Assembly: GCA_902774395.1 (NCBI GenBank)
Contig: CACYIK010000014.1
Location: 40,832-104,831 of the forward strand
Origin: an uncultured Bacteroidota bacterium
GTDB taxonomy: Bacteria; Bacteroidota; Bacteroidia; Bacteroidales; P3
Length of the DNA stretch: 64,000 bases
Direction of reading: 5' to 3'
Numbering within the stretch: the first letter of the stretch is position 1; the number at the start of each line of letters is the position of its first letter. Below the pieces are notes generated by a model. The model was not told the DNA's origin and searched no databases. It worked only from the letters and a program-made list of their open reading frames with translations. Position numbers and translations under genes: made by a program. This document shows positions 27,552 to 36,745 of this stretch, piece by piece.

Positions 27552-28589
27552 ATGCAGTTTAAAGACATTGTCGGACAACGAGATACCATCAACCGCCTCA
27601 CTGCCGTTATCGACAGCGGACGCGTAAGTCATGCCCAGATGCTCCTTGGCGAAGCCTCTTCCGCCACACCTTTGGCATGGGCCTACCTGCAATACTTATG
27701 CTGCGAGCACCGCGTACACCACGAACATGGAGACCTCCATGCCGACTCCTGCGGCGAGTGCCCCAGCTGCAAGAAGATTGCCTCCCTGATGCATCCCGAC
27801 CTCCACTTTGTCTTCCCCACAGCCACCACCTCACGTGTGAAGGAAAAACCCTGCAGCAGCGAATTCCAGACCGAGTTCCGCGACTTCATGCTACAAACCC
27901 AAGGACATTGCGACATCGATGACTGGTACGACACCCTCGGCATCGAGAACAAGCAAGGCCTCATCCGCGAGATGGACGCCGACGAAGCCATCACCACCCT
28001 CAGCCTCAAACCCTATGAAGGCGGTTGGCGAATGATGGTGGTTTGGATGGCCGAGAAGATGAACGACTCTTTCGCCAACAAGTTCCTCAAAACCCTTGAG
28101 GAGCCCATGCCCGGCACCTTGATACTCCTGGTATGCGAGAGCGACGAGCGCCTGCTCTCCACCATCAAAAGCCGTGTGCAGACCCTGCGGGTGGAAAGTG
28201 GAAAGAAGAAAGAGGAAAACAACGCCGAGTTTGCTGGGATGCTGGTGGGCTGGCTTCGAATGCTCTTCAAACTGAAGATGAAGGAGCTTTCGGCGCAGGT
28301 CGACAAAATGGCCTCGCTCAACCGCGAGCAGCTGAAACTGTTCCTGCAATACTCGCTCAAGGTAATGCGCGACTGCTTCCTCAACACCGCCGCAGGCATC
28401 GACTGCCATCTCGGCTCCGGCGACGAGAAATTCGACAGCCAATTCCCGAAAATGATTACTACCAACAATATTGAACTCATCGAGAGTGCTTTCGACGACG
28501 CCATCTTCGCTATCGAACGCAACGCCTATGCCAAGATAGCCCTGATGGAACTGTCGTTCCGCATCAGCAAAGCACTGAAGAAAAGGTAA
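27552..28589 (+). CDS. holB: DNA polymerase III delta-prime subunit
   Basis: A 345-residue clamp-loader subunit. The N-terminus FKDIVGQRDTINRL and the zinc module CGECPSCKK (about residue 73) are typical of the delta-prime/gamma family. The P-loop position reads LLGEASSATP and lacks the Gly-Lys-Ser/Thr of ATP-binding subunits, as expected for the non-ATPase delta-prime. Sensor-like segments follow (KFLKTLEEPMPGTLILLVCE, quoted in part, and STIKSRVQTLRV). A short GGAAAGT repeat at 28191-28216 encodes a charged loop (VESGKKKEENN). It opens a plus-strand run with ricT, gldH, PBP1A and rlmN. Confidence 0.9.
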   Translation: MQFKDIVGQRDTINRLTAVIDSGRVSHAQMLLGEASSATPLAWAYLQYLCCEHRVHHEHGDLHADSCGECPSCKKIASLMHPDLHFVFPTATTSRVKEKPCSSEFQTEFRDFMLQTQGHCDIDDWYDTLGIENKQGLIREMDADEAITTLSLKPYEGGWRMMVVWMAEKMNDSFANKFLKTLEEPMPGTLILLVCESDERLLSTIKSRVQTLRVESGKKKEENNAEFAGMLVGWLRMLFKLKMKELSAQVDKMASLNREQLKLFLQYSLKVMRDCFLNTAAGIDCHLGSGDEKFDSQFPKMITTNNIELIESAFDDAIFAIERNAYAKIALMELSFRISKALKKR

Positions 28590-28603
28590 AACAACACACA
28601 AAA

Positions 28604-30280
28604 ATGGAAGAAAACAAAAAAGATACGAAAGAGATAATCGACGACGAGAAGAACGTCAAACCTGCCGAGAACGTACTACCCGACGACATCGTCATTGACG
28701 AGGAAGAGACCGTAGCTACGGCAGAAGATGTCGCCAATTTCATGAAGAACCGCCGGAAGGCTCAACAGGAGAAGAAAAACATCGAGCGCGAGAACCCCGA
28801 AGTGGAAGAATACCACAGCGAGGAAAGCCAACTCGACCCCTACCTCGAGCCCGACCCCGATATTCCCTGGGTGAAGTACGAAGAGCCTGTCTACCTCTCC
28901 CGCGGATGCCGCTGCAAGCCCGAATGCTACAAGCCCATCCATAACTGCGAATGCCAGAGCTGTTCTAAGGTCACCTCGACCAACTGGATGGCAGGCATCC
29001 GCCAGCCCACAGACCGCCCGTTCGACTGTGTGGAGGTGCGCTTCAAGAACAACCACAAGGAGTTCTACCGCCTCCCCGACGGTCTGGAAGTGACCGAGGG
29101 CGACGTGGTAGCCGTCGAAGGCCAACCTGGCCACGACGTCGGCATCGTCAGCCTCACCGGCGAGCTTTGCCGTCTCCAGATGCGCAAACACCGCATCAAC
29201 CCCGAGTCGGAGAGCATCAAAAAGCTCTTCCGCCGCGCCAAAGAGGCCGACATCGACCGCTGGGCCGACACCCTCAAGGAAGAACGGGCTGCCCTGCTGC
29301 GCACACGCCGCATTGTGGCCGACCTCGGACTCGACATGAAGGTGAACGACGTCGAATTCCAAGGCGACCACTCCAAGGCTATCTTCTACTACACCGCCGA
29401 CGAGCGTGTGGATTTCCGCGTACTCATCAAGGTGCTGGCTGAGGAGTTCCACGTGCGCATCGAGATGAAACAAATCGGCGTGCGACAGGAAGCAGGCAAA
29501 GTGGGTGGCATTGGCACCTGCGGACGCGAGCTCTGCTGCGCCACATGGCTCACCACCTTCAAGAGCGTCACCACCAGCTCGGCCAAGACCCAGCAAATCC
29601 TGCCCAACCCCCAGAAACTGGCTGGCCAATGTGGCAAACTGAAATGCTGCCTCAACTTCGAGTATGAGGTCTACGCCGACGCACTGAAGAAATTCCCGCC
29701 GGCAGGTCATGCCATCCGCTTCCAGAAAGGATTGGCCCTGTACAAGAAGACCGACGTCTTCCGCGGCATCATGTGGTACGCCTACGAAGGCGACCGCGAA
29801 CGTGGTGGAGCAAACGACCTCATCGCCATCAAAGCCGAGGACGTGAAAGCCATCATCGAGATGAACCGCCGTCAGGAATATCCCGAGAAACTCGAGGACT
29901 ATCAGGTTGAACTCATGTCCACCAGTGCCCTGGCCCAGGAAAGCACCAACGAAGAGGTGGAACGCGAGATCCAGCGCCTTGCCGAAGGCGGCAACGGCGT
30001 CGTCGGCGAAGAGCGCAAATCCGAAGGTCGGCGCCCGTCCTCCGAGTCGGCAGAGAGCCACGACAGGAAATCGGAGGGCCGCGAACGCCGCAACGTCAAA
30101 CCCGACCGCGGCGACGGCAATCGCGGCGACCGTCGCGACCGCGACCGCAAAGCCCGCGACGAACGTCACAATACCAAGAAAATCCGCGAGCAACACCAAC
30201 AAAAAGAGAATAACGAAAAGTCCCATCGCGAGAAAGGCGAACAGCCTCGCCGCAGCAGTAACCACGACCGCAGAGGTTAA
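28604..30280 (+). CDS. ricT: RicT/PSP1-domain protein (YaaT-like)
   Basis: A 558-residue protein with a PSP1/RicT core at about residues 100-400. Cysteine clusters (CRCKPECYK, CECQSC, TCGRELCCATW, CGKLKCCLNFE) are the family hallmark and are thought to hold an iron-sulfur cluster in Ric complexes. The N-terminal 90 residues are acidic and the C-terminal 120 residues are a low-complexity Arg/Asp/Lys tail, both probably disordered. In Bacteroidota this gene is regularly adjacent to gldH and PBP1A, as here. Its molecular role in this phylum is not established. Confidence 0.88.
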   Translation: MEENKKDTKEIIDDEKNVKPAENVLPDDIVIDEEETVATAEDVANFMKNRRKAQQEKKNIERENPEVEEYHSEESQLDPYLEPDPDIPWVKYEEPVYLSRGCRCKPECYKPIHNCECQSCSKVTSTNWMAGIRQPTDRPFDCVEVRFKNNHKEFYRLPDGLEVTEGDVVAVEGQPGHDVGIVSLTGELCRLQMRKHRINPESESIKKLFRRAKEADIDRWADTLKEERAALLRTRRIVADLGLDMKVNDVEFQGDHSKAIFYYTADERVDFRVLIKVLAEEFHVRIEMKQIGVRQEAGKVGGIGTCGRELCCATWLTTFKSVTTSSAKTQQILPNPQKLAGQCGKLKCCLNFEYEVYADALKKFPPAGHAIRFQKGLALYKKTDVFRGIMWYAYEGDRERGGANDLIAIKAEDVKAIIEMNRRQEYPEKLEDYQVELMSTSALAQESTNEEVEREIQRLAEGGNGVVGEERKSEGRRPSSESAESHDRKSEGRERRNVKPDRGDGNRGDRRDRDRKARDERHNTKKIREQHQQKENNEKSHREKGEQPRRSSNHDRRG

Positions 30281-30306
30281 GACAAAAACAAAAATATTTC
30301 TGACCA

Positions 30307-30792
30307 ATGATGTTCAGTAAATTCATAAAAACCATCCCCATCGCCCTGGCATTCCTGCTGGCCTCGTGCGACGGCACCGTCTACTATTCCGAGTATGCCG
30401 ACATCGACGAGGGAGGATGGAGCCCTACCGACAGCGTCTGCTTCGACATGGAGGTCGACGACACCACACACCTCTTCGACCTCATGGTCGAGGTGCGCAA
30501 CAACATCAACTACCCCTACTCCAACACCTTCCTATTCATCAACACCACCTTCCCCGACGGCAGCATCGCCCGCGACACCATGGAATTCCCCCTCACCGAC
30601 GCCACAGGCAACTGGCTCGGCAAGACCTCGGGACGCTATGTCGACACCCGCTACCGCCTGCGCAACACCGCCACACGCTTCCCCATGTCGGGCAACTACC
30701 GCTTCGCCATCACCAACGGCATGCGCGACAGCGCCATCAGCGGCATCCGCCACATCGGACTGAGGGCAGAATACAGCAACAACAAGAAATAA
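30307..30792 (+). CDS. gldH: Gliding-motility lipoprotein GldH
   Basis: A 161-residue lipoprotein: signal MMFSKFIKTIPIALAFLLASC with Cys21 lipidated. The mature part (VYYSEYADIDEGGWSPTDSV, then two beta-rich halves with NYPYSNTFLFI and FPLTDATGNWLGK) follows GldH. GldH is associated with the Bacteroidota gliding/T9SS gene set, although many non-gliding species have it. It lies between ricT and PBP1A, a conserved neighbourhood, and nine bases before PBP1A. Confidence 0.88.
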   Translation: MMFSKFIKTIPIALAFLLASCDGTVYYSEYADIDEGGWSPTDSVCFDMEVDDTTHLFDLMVEVRNNINYPYSNTFLFINTTFPDGSIARDTMEFPLTDATGNWLGKTSGRYVDTRYRLRNTATRFPMSGNYRFAITNGMRDSAISGIRHIGLRAEYSNNKK

Positions 30793-30801
30793 GCGTATAC
30801 T

Positions 30802-33135
30802 ATGAAAAAGAACGACACCAAGGCCGACAACAAAATATTCAGCAAGCCATGGCCCAAACACATCAGGGTGATGTGGTGGACCTTCGGAGGACTTTGGCTC
30901 TTCGCTTTCCTCTTCTTCACCTTCCTGTCGCTGGGATGGCTGGGCGACATGCCTCCCCTTGAGGAACTCGAAGACCCCCGCAGCCTCCAGGCCTCAGAGG
31001 TCATCTCCGACGACGGCGAGGTGCTCGGCTACATCGGCATCGAGAACCGCTCCAACCTCAACTACATGGAGATTACCGACAGCAACCGCAACATGAACCT
31101 CGTCAACGCTCTCGTGGCCACCGAGGATGTGCGATTCTACGACCACTCCGGCATCGATGCCCGCAGCCTCTTCCGCGTGCTCTTCAAGACCGTCCTCGGA
31201 CGCCATTCTGGCTCCGGCGGCGGAAGCACCATCACCCAGCAGCTGGCGAAGAACCTCTTCAAGATGCGCGAGCGCAACGGCGGCCGCGGCGGCACCATCT
31301 TCTCCAAATTCAGCGAGTGGGTCGTCGCCGTCAAGTTGGAACACAACTACTCCAAGCAGGAAATCCTCGCCATGTATTTCAATACCGTCGACTTCGGCAG
31401 CAACTCCTTCGGCATCAAGACCGCCGCCAACACCTTCTTCGGAAAGGCTCCTTGCGAACTCGACGTCGACGAGGCCGCCATTCTAGTGGGTCTGCTCAAA
31501 GCCCCCACCTCCTACAGTCCTGTGCGCCATCCCGAACGCTCCAAGGAGCGCCGCAACGTGGTACTCTACCAGATGAACCACAACACCAACCCCGCCACGG
31601 GCGAGAAATACCTCAGCGACGAAGACTACGAGCGCTACAAGGAGAAACCTATCGACATGTCGCGCTACACTCCCCAGACCCACAACGATGGCCTGGCGCC
31701 CTACCTGCGCGAATATGTCCGCGAATACATGAAAGACTGGTGCAAGCACCACCGCAAGCCCAACGGAGAATACTACAACGTCCATGAGGACGGTCTCAAA
31801 ATCTACACCACCATCGACTCCCGCATGCAGCGCTATGCCGAGCAGGCTGTCGTCGCACATTTCAGCAAGGAAATCCAGCCCGCCTTCGACCGCGAGGTGA
31901 AGAATCGCAAAGGCAACCCCTTCTGCCCCGGCGACATCCCCGACGCCAAGAAGTACAAGAAGGTGCAGGACAACATCCTCACCCAGGCCATGAAACGCAG
32001 CGACCGCTACCGCTCCCTCAAAGAGGCCGGCCTCAGCCAGAAAGAGATCCGTGCCAACTTCGACAAGAAAGTACACATGAGTGTCTTCAGCTGGAATGGT
32101 GTGAAAGACACCCTCATGTCGCCCTGGGACTCGCTGATTTACTACAAGCGTTTCCTCAACGTCGGCATGATGTCGGTCGAGCCCGGCACCGGCTACGTCC
32201 GCGTCTATGTCGGCGGCATCAACTATCGCTATTTCAAGAACGACAACGTGCGCACACACCGTCAGGTGGGTTCCACCTTCAAGCCCTTCGTCTACACGAT
32301 GGCGCTGCAGGACCTGGGCATGTATCCCTGCACCGAGGTGCCCAACAGCGAGGTCTGCTTCGAAGTGTGGAACAGCTCCGACTGGTGCCCCAAGAACTCC
32401 TCGCATGAACGCGAGGGCGAGATGGTCACACTCAAATGGGCTCTGGCACACTCCATCAACTGGGTCTCGGCCTACCTCATGAAGCAGGGTTCGCCGGAAC
32501 AGGTCATCAGCATCGCTCGCAAGATGGGTGTCAAGAGTCCCATCGACGCCGTACCCTCCATCGCCGTGGGAGCCCCCGAGATTCCCGTCTATGAGATGGC
32601 CGGCGCCATGGCTACCTTCGCCAACAAGGGCGAATACGTAGAGCCTATCATCATCACCCGCATCGAAGACAGCAAAGGCATGGTGCTCGAGCGCTTCACC
32701 GCCTCCCGCCACGAGGCCATCAGCGAGGCCACGGCCTACATGATGATTGAACTGATGAAGGGCGTGGTGCAGAGCGGCACGGGTACCCGCCTCAACTACA
32801 AATACCACCTCAACCAATACTCCACCGCCATCGCCGGAAAGACCGGTACCACCAACCGCAACTCCGACTGCTGGTTCGTGGGCATCACTCCCAAGCTGGC
32901 CACAGCCATCTGGACCGGCGGTGAGGAACGCTACATCCATTTCAGCGGCATGACCTTCGGCCAAGGTGCCGCACAGGCTCTACCCATCTTTGGCCGCTTC
33001 ATGGAGAAAGTCTACCAAGACAAAAAGCTTAACTTCTACCGCGGCGACTTCGAACGTCCCGCCGAGCCCATCGAGATGGACTGTTCCAACTTCCAGCAGG
33101 AGATTCAGAACGAATCGTATGAGTGGGACTTTTAG
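30802..33135 (+). CDS. Class A penicillin-binding protein 1A
   Basis: A 777-residue bifunctional peptidoglycan synthase. One N-terminal membrane helix (about residues 22-42) is followed by a GT51 glycosyltransferase domain with ATEDVRFYDHSG (catalytic Glu near 106) and GGSTITQQLAKNLF. The transpeptidase domain has the S-x-x-K motif in GSTFKPFVY (about residue 489), S-x-N in AHSINWVSAYL and KTGTTNRNSD near 679. Length and motif order are normal for PBP1A. The stop is at 33133-33135, directly followed by an AATTGA-type microrepeat that leads into rlmN. Confidence 0.95.
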   Translation: MKKNDTKADNKIFSKPWPKHIRVMWWTFGGLWLFAFLFFTFLSLGWLGDMPPLEELEDPRSLQASEVISDDGEVLGYIGIENRSNLNYMEITDSNRNMNLVNALVATEDVRFYDHSGIDARSLFRVLFKTVLGRHSGSGGGSTITQQLAKNLFKMRERNGGRGGTIFSKFSEWVVAVKLEHNYSKQEILAMYFNTVDFGSNSFGIKTAANTFFGKAPCELDVDEAAILVGLLKAPTSYSPVRHPERSKERRNVVLYQMNHNTNPATGEKYLSDEDYERYKEKPIDMSRYTPQTHNDGLAPYLREYVREYMKDWCKHHRKPNGEYYNVHEDGLKIYTTIDSRMQRYAEQAVVAHFSKEIQPAFDREVKNRKGNPFCPGDIPDAKKYKKVQDNILTQAMKRSDRYRSLKEAGLSQKEIRANFDKKVHMSVFSWNGVKDTLMSPWDSLIYYKRFLNVGMMSVEPGTGYVRVYVGGINYRYFKNDNVRTHRQVGSTFKPFVYTMALQDLGMYPCTEVPNSEVCFEVWNSSDWCPKNSSHEREGEMVTLKWALAHSINWVSAYLMKQGSPEQVISIARKMGVKSPIDAVPSIAVGAPEIPVYEMAGAMATFANKGEYVEPIIITRIEDSKGMVLERFTASRHEAISEATAYMMIELMKGVVQSGTGTRLNYKYHLNQYSTAIAGKTGTTNRNSDCWFVGITPKLATAIWTGGEERYIHFSGMTFGQGAAQALPIFGRFMEKVYQDKKLNFYRGDFERPAEPIEMDCSNFQQEIQNESYEWDF

Positions 33136-33170
33136 GAATTGATAATTGAGAATTGAAAATTGAAAATTAA
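33136..33170 (+). repeat. AATTGAAAATTGAAAATT microrepeat before rlmN
   Basis: Tandem units GAATTGATAATTGAGAATTGAA-type run from the PBP1A stop into rlmN and contain its TTG start (33160-33162). The same repeat type occurs in signal-peptide codons and gene ends elsewhere in the window. Confidence 0.8.
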
Positions 33171-34170
33171 TCTTCTAGGACAGACCCTACCTCAGCTGCA
33201 GGAACTCTGTGCCGGCGAGGGATTTCCCCGCTTCACGGCCAAGCAGCTCTGCGACTGGCTCTATAAGAAGCGTGTCGACAGTATCGACGCCATGACGAAC
33301 CTGTCGCTCACCCAGCGTGCCCGCCTCAACGAGATAGCCTTTATCGGCCGCGAACACCCCGTGCGCTGCCAGGTCTCTAAAGACGGCACGAAAAAATATC
33401 TCTTTCCCGTATTAGACGGCCACTTCATCGAGGCGGTCTTTATCCCCGAGGAAGATCGCGCTACGTTGTGCGTGAGCTGTCAGGTGGGCTGCAAGATGGG
33501 CTGCCGCTTCTGCGTCACCGGCCAGCAAGGCTTCCACGGAAACCTCTCCGCCGGCGACATCCTCAACCAGCTCTTCAGCATTCCTGAATTCGAGCAACTC
33601 ACCAACGTGGTCTTCATGGGTATGGGAGAACCGATGGATAACCTCGACGCCGTGCTTGCCGCCACACAGGTGCTCACCGCCGACTGGGGTCTCGGATGGA
33701 GTCCCAAACGCATCACCGTCAGCACCGTAGGCATCATCCCCGGACTCAAACGGTTCCTCGACGAGAGCCAGTGCCACCTTGCCGTGAGCCTCCATAACCC
33801 CGTGCCGCAGGAGCGCCTGGCCATGATGCCCGTACAGAAAGCATTCCCCCTGAACCAGGTACTTGCCCTGCTCAGAGAATACGACTGGAGCGGACAGCGC
33901 CGCCTCTCGTTCGAATACACCATGTTCCGGGGCGAGAACGACGACCCCATCCATGCGCAGAAGCTAGTGGAACTATTGAAAGGCCTCGACTGTCGCGTCA
34001 ACCTCATCCGATTCCACGAATCGCCAGAGGCCCCCTTCAAGACCTCCATGCCTACTACAATAAAGTCTTTCCAGGATTATCTCAACCGCCACGGTATCAT
34101 CTGCACCCTCCGTGCTTCGCGCGGACAGGACATTGATGCTGCTTGCGGCCTGCTTGCAGGTAAAGAATAA
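33160..34170 (+). CDS. rlmN: Dual-specificity RNA methyltransferase RlmN
   Basis: A 336-residue radical SAM methyltransferase that makes 2-methyladenosine in 23S rRNA and some tRNAs. The radical SAM cysteines are in CKMGCRFC (about residues 111-118), and the N-terminal FPRFTAKQLCDWLYKK and GMGEPMDN are family signatures. The start is a TTG embedded in the microrepeat: MKINLLGQTLPQLQEL aligns well with RlmN N-termini, and no ATG is available nearby. The 3' end overlaps the convergent S26/VanZ gene by 74 bases. Confidence 0.93.
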   Translation: MKINLLGQTLPQLQELCAGEGFPRFTAKQLCDWLYKKRVDSIDAMTNLSLTQRARLNEIAFIGREHPVRCQVSKDGTKKYLFPVLDGHFIEAVFIPEEDRATLCVSCQVGCKMGCRFCVTGQQGFHGNLSAGDILNQLFSIPEFEQLTNVVFMGMGEPMDNLDAVLAATQVLTADWGLGWSPKRITVSTVGIIPGLKRFLDESQCHLAVSLHNPVPQERLAMMPVQKAFPLNQVLALLREYDWSGQRRLSFEYTMFRGENDDPIHAQKLVELLKGLDCRVNLIRFHESPEAPFKTSMPTTIKSFQDYLNRHGIICTLRASRGQDIDAACGLLAGKE

Positions 34171-34840
34171 TAAGCCATCCGAGGCTGACGCCGAGGAAGT
34201 TGGCTATCATGTCGTTGATATCAAAACCTCGGTAGGGCAATAGCCATTGTACACTTTCCGTCAGCACCCCAATGCCGACGGCCGTAAGCCATACCAACCA
34301 TCTATTCCCTTTCCGGTATAAGTCATAGAGAAACAGCGAGCAAGGGATAAACACCGACGCATGCAACAGGTGGTCCATACGGAGCCCGAGGACAAACTTG
34401 TCCATCTCAACGCCCAGCCCGTTCAGCGGTGCCCACATCAGGATAGCCAGCATCACAAAATACCATGGTCTCAGCTGCCTACGACCCTTATGGCCTAGCC
34501 AGCGAACCGCCAGATGCTTCACCTTATGACGCTTCTTCACCCCTACCATCTTCGCCACAATATCCTTCCGGAGCGCTTCCTCATGGGTCTCACAATTGTC
34601 CCCGCGCATAGTGAAGCGGTCGCCATCGATGGCAACGATTCTGTGCAAGAGATGATGCCCGGCATAGCGGAACAGCACCACATCGCCCACCTTCAAATCC
34701 TCCTCACGTGACAAAATAATCTCGTCGCCCTCTATCAGTGTCGGGCGCATACTGGTACCCACGAGCGTTATCTTCACCCGCTCGCCGGCAGCCACACGCT
34801 CCTCTACCAATGCGAAATATACCTCGTTGTCAACCTTCAT
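34097..34840 (-). CDS. S26-type signal peptidase fused to VanZ domain
   Basis: A 247-residue two-part protein. Residues 20-105 are an S24/S26 peptidase domain: GTSMRPTLIEGDE carries the nucleophile serine, LLHRIVAIDG places a His where bacterial type I enzymes have Lys (as in ER-type signal peptidases), and MRGDNCETHE follows. Residues 120-240 form a VanZ-like membrane domain with four helices and the motifs LTESVQWLLPYRGFDINDM and ANFLGVSLG. It overlaps the HprK-like gene by four bases, so it belongs to the PqqD-HprK cluster. S26 peptidases in such clusters may process a peptide; that is inference. Confidence 0.78.
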   Translation of the reverse strand: MKVDNEVYFALVEERVAAGERVKITLVGTSMRPTLIEGDEIILSREEDLKVGDVVLFRYAGHHLLHRIVAIDGDRFTMRGDNCETHEEALRKDIVAKMVGVKKRHKVKHLAVRWLGHKGRRQLRPWYFVMLAILMWAPLNGLGVEMDKFVLGLRMDHLLHASVFIPCSLFLYDLYRKGNRWLVWLTAVGIGVLTESVQWLLPYRGFDINDMIANFLGVSLGWLIILYLQAGRKQHQCPVRAKHGGCR

Positions 34841-35700
34841 CCTATGATAGTGTCATGCGAGAGTCTCGCCGCGTCAGCATTGGGCAGACAGCCCATGCGA
34901 TAGACCGGCACACGCTCTATCACATTAGATATAAATTCCACCAGTAAATCCAGACAGCGTTCCTCATGCGCAAAGCAGGGAGGACAAGAAGGCTGCAGTG
35001 CAGTGAAACCCTCCACCACGCCAAGCCGCCGGATGGTGTTCTCCTTGCGCTGCTCGAGGCGCATCAGACCAGCAATGGGATAGTGCTCCTGACGGAAGCA
35101 GGGGGTCTTGCCACTCCACGGCGAACCATAGACGCGGGCCTCATCACCGTCGACCCTCACTATAGGGCTGTCATCGTTCAAAAGAGACGTACCCTCAATA
35201 TTCTCCAGCCACAACCTCGTGTGCGTGCTCTTGCCGGTGCCGCTCTCGCCAAGGCACATCACGCTCTGGCCGTTGCATACCACCACCGACGAATGTACGG
35301 GTACTGCCCCCATCCTCACGCCCATCATGCCGTAGGCTGTCCACAGCGCGAAGCGCAGGGCCGACATGTCGCCTTCCATGGCGATGTCCACACCTTCACC
35401 CTCGCGGTAGCGCAACAGGCCATGGCGGTCGAAGGTATAGTAATAGGTCCCGTCGACATCCACGCCGAAATGGCAGCGTTGCTGTCCATCGACGATGTCG
35501 AACTCGTGGAGAATTCGGAAACCGGAGGTCGGAGGCCTGAGGTCGGAACAATCGAGGCGAATCTCCATACTAGGGGTTCCGACCTCCGACTTCCGACTTT
35601 CAAAAACCATCATGCCGGGAATACGCATCGCCAACGACACAGAGTCGCCGCCCGAAAGGACAACGTCCAATCCTCCTATGTTCAAATGTGCCTCAGCCAT
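34837..35700 (-). CDS. HPr kinase-like P-loop protein
   Basis: A 287-residue protein of the HprK-like group that accompanies PqqD and S24/S26 peptidases in RiPP-type clusters. The P-loop is GESGTGKSTHTRLW (about residues 152-165), followed by LLNDDSPIVR and GSPWSGKTPCFRQ, both conserved in this group. The N-terminal 130 residues are beta-rich. A segment near residues 33-57 (KSEVGTPSM to RPPTSGF) is encoded by two inverted GGTCGGA-rich repeat arms (35522-35548 and 35575-35600). Overlaps with both neighbours imply one transcript. Substrate unknown. Confidence 0.78.
   Translation of the reverse strand: MAEAHLNIGGLDVVLSGGDSVSLAMRIPGMMVFESRKSEVGTPSMEIRLDCSDLRPPTSGFRILHEFDIVDGQQRCHFGVDVDGTYYYTFDRHGLLRYREGEGVDIAMEGDMSALRFALWTAYGMMGVRMGAVPVHSSVVVCNGQSVMCLGESGTGKSTHTRLWLENIEGTSLLNDDSPIVRVDGDEARVYGSPWSGKTPCFRQEHYPIAGLMRLEQRKENTIRRLGVVEGFTALQPSCPPCFAHEERCLDLLVEFISNVIERVPVYRMGCLPNADAARLSHDTIIG
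35522..35600. repeat. Inverted GAGGTCGGA repeat inside HprK-like gene
   Basis: Arms at 35522-35548 (CCGGAGGTCGGAGGCCTGAG type) and 35575-35600 (GTTCCGACCTCCGACTTCCG type) are inverted copies inside the coding frame, separated by about 26 bases. Confidence 0.6.
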
Positions 35701-35966
35701 CAGACCACAAGTCCGTTCTTCATCATATCGGCCACCCAGGCCTCGCCGTCCTTGCGGGCATCGGCCTCGTTGACCTCATACTCGTCGGTGAGCACACGCA
35801 CCACATCCTCCACCTCGAACTCACGACCTAACAACTTGTTATACAACAACAAGGCACTCTCATTCAATGCCACCACACGAGTCATATCGGTACCCTCCAC
35901 ACCCTGTATCATCACGATATTCTCTCCCGCGACGGTGCGCACCTTCATCTTCTCGTTGATTCTCAT
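35700..35966 (-). CDS. PqqD-family protein
   Basis: An 88-residue PqqD-like protein (RiPP recognition element fold). The pattern VVALNESALLLYNKL, then a helical EDVVRVLTDEYEV and a C-terminal AWVADMMKNGLVV is the family layout: strand, helix, helix-turn-helix-like bundle, ending Leu/Val after Gly-Leu. Such proteins bind the leader of ribosomally made peptides and hand it to modifying enzymes. It overlaps the HAD gene by four bases and the HprK-like gene by one. No precursor peptide gene was found beside it. Confidence 0.82.
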   Translation of the reverse strand: MRINEKMKVRTVAGENIVMIQGVEGTDMTRVVALNESALLLYNKLLGREFEVEDVVRVLTDEYEVNEADARKDGEAWVADMMKNGLVV

Positions 35967-36613
35967 AACAGTATATCTAAAAGGTTTTCAAAATCGTCTA
36001 TCAGCCAGTCGGCGCCGGCATCGCGCAGCTGGGCGGCGCTCTGGTTGCCGTATGTCACTCCACATGTCGGGCAGCCTGCGGCACGTCCCATCAGGATGTC
36101 ATACGACGCATCGCCCACCATCAACGCCTCCTGTGGCTGGCAACCGGTGAGGCTCAGCACCCTCAAGGCAGGGTCGGGATGGGGCTTGCCTCGCTTCACA
36201 TCGTCGGCGCTAACCACCGCCTGCACCATCTCGTCGAAACCGAACGACCGCACAAAGCCGTCGAGTGTAGGCCGCGCACGGCTGCTGCAGATAGCCATCC
36301 CGTAACCACGGCGGTGCAACTCACGGAGTGTCGCCTCCACATGCGGGAACAGTGTCACTGCACCAGGGTGGTTGTATTCGTCAAAGAGGCGCCGATAGAC
36401 CTCGCAGCAGCGCTCGGCAAGAGGGTCGTCGGCATCCATCAACTGCACAAAACACTCCTTCAGTGGCAGCCCGATGATGGAGGCGCACTCGGCATCCGTC
36501 CTCGACGGCAGCCCCAACTCCGCTATCGTACCCTGCAACGAGCGGATAATCAGCGGTTGAGTGTCGGCCAGCGTGCCGTCGAAATCCAGAATGACCAGTC
36601 GTATCTTTTCCAT
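35963..36613 (-). CDS. HAD hydrolase, phosphoglycolate-phosphatase-like
   Basis: A 216-residue HAD protein: motif I VILDFDGTLADTQ (about residues 8-20), motif II in MAICSSRARP, a lysine in DVKRGKPHPDP (motif III) and the acidic motif IV in MVGDASYDILMGRAAG. The alpha-helical cap between residues 20 and 80 is of the Gph/PGP subclass. It probably dephosphorylates a small phosphorylated metabolite. It is the first gene of the four-gene overlapping minus-strand cluster with PqqD. Confidence 0.88.
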   Translation of the reverse strand: MEKIRLVILDFDGTLADTQPLIIRSLQGTIAELGLPSRTDAECASIIGLPLKECFVQLMDADDPLAERCCEVYRRLFDEYNHPGAVTLFPHVEATLRELHRRGYGMAICSSRARPTLDGFVRSFGFDEMVQAVVSADDVKRGKPHPDPALRVLSLTGCQPQEALMVGDASYDILMGRAAGCPTCGVTYGNQSAAQLRDAGADWLIDDFENLLDILL

Positions 36614-36745
36614 CTTTCTTTTACAACGTCGCCCACCCTTGTTTTATTGTACAAATGTTAAAAAACAGTCGATTTTTACCCCAAAAATACGCTCATCCTA
36701 CTATAACACAATAAATTATAATGTTAAAACACACATAACTCGCAC

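Noticed and set aside
28676..30307. 543-residue open frame on the minus strand
   Set aside because: It is antisense to ricT, with composition typical of a shadow frame.
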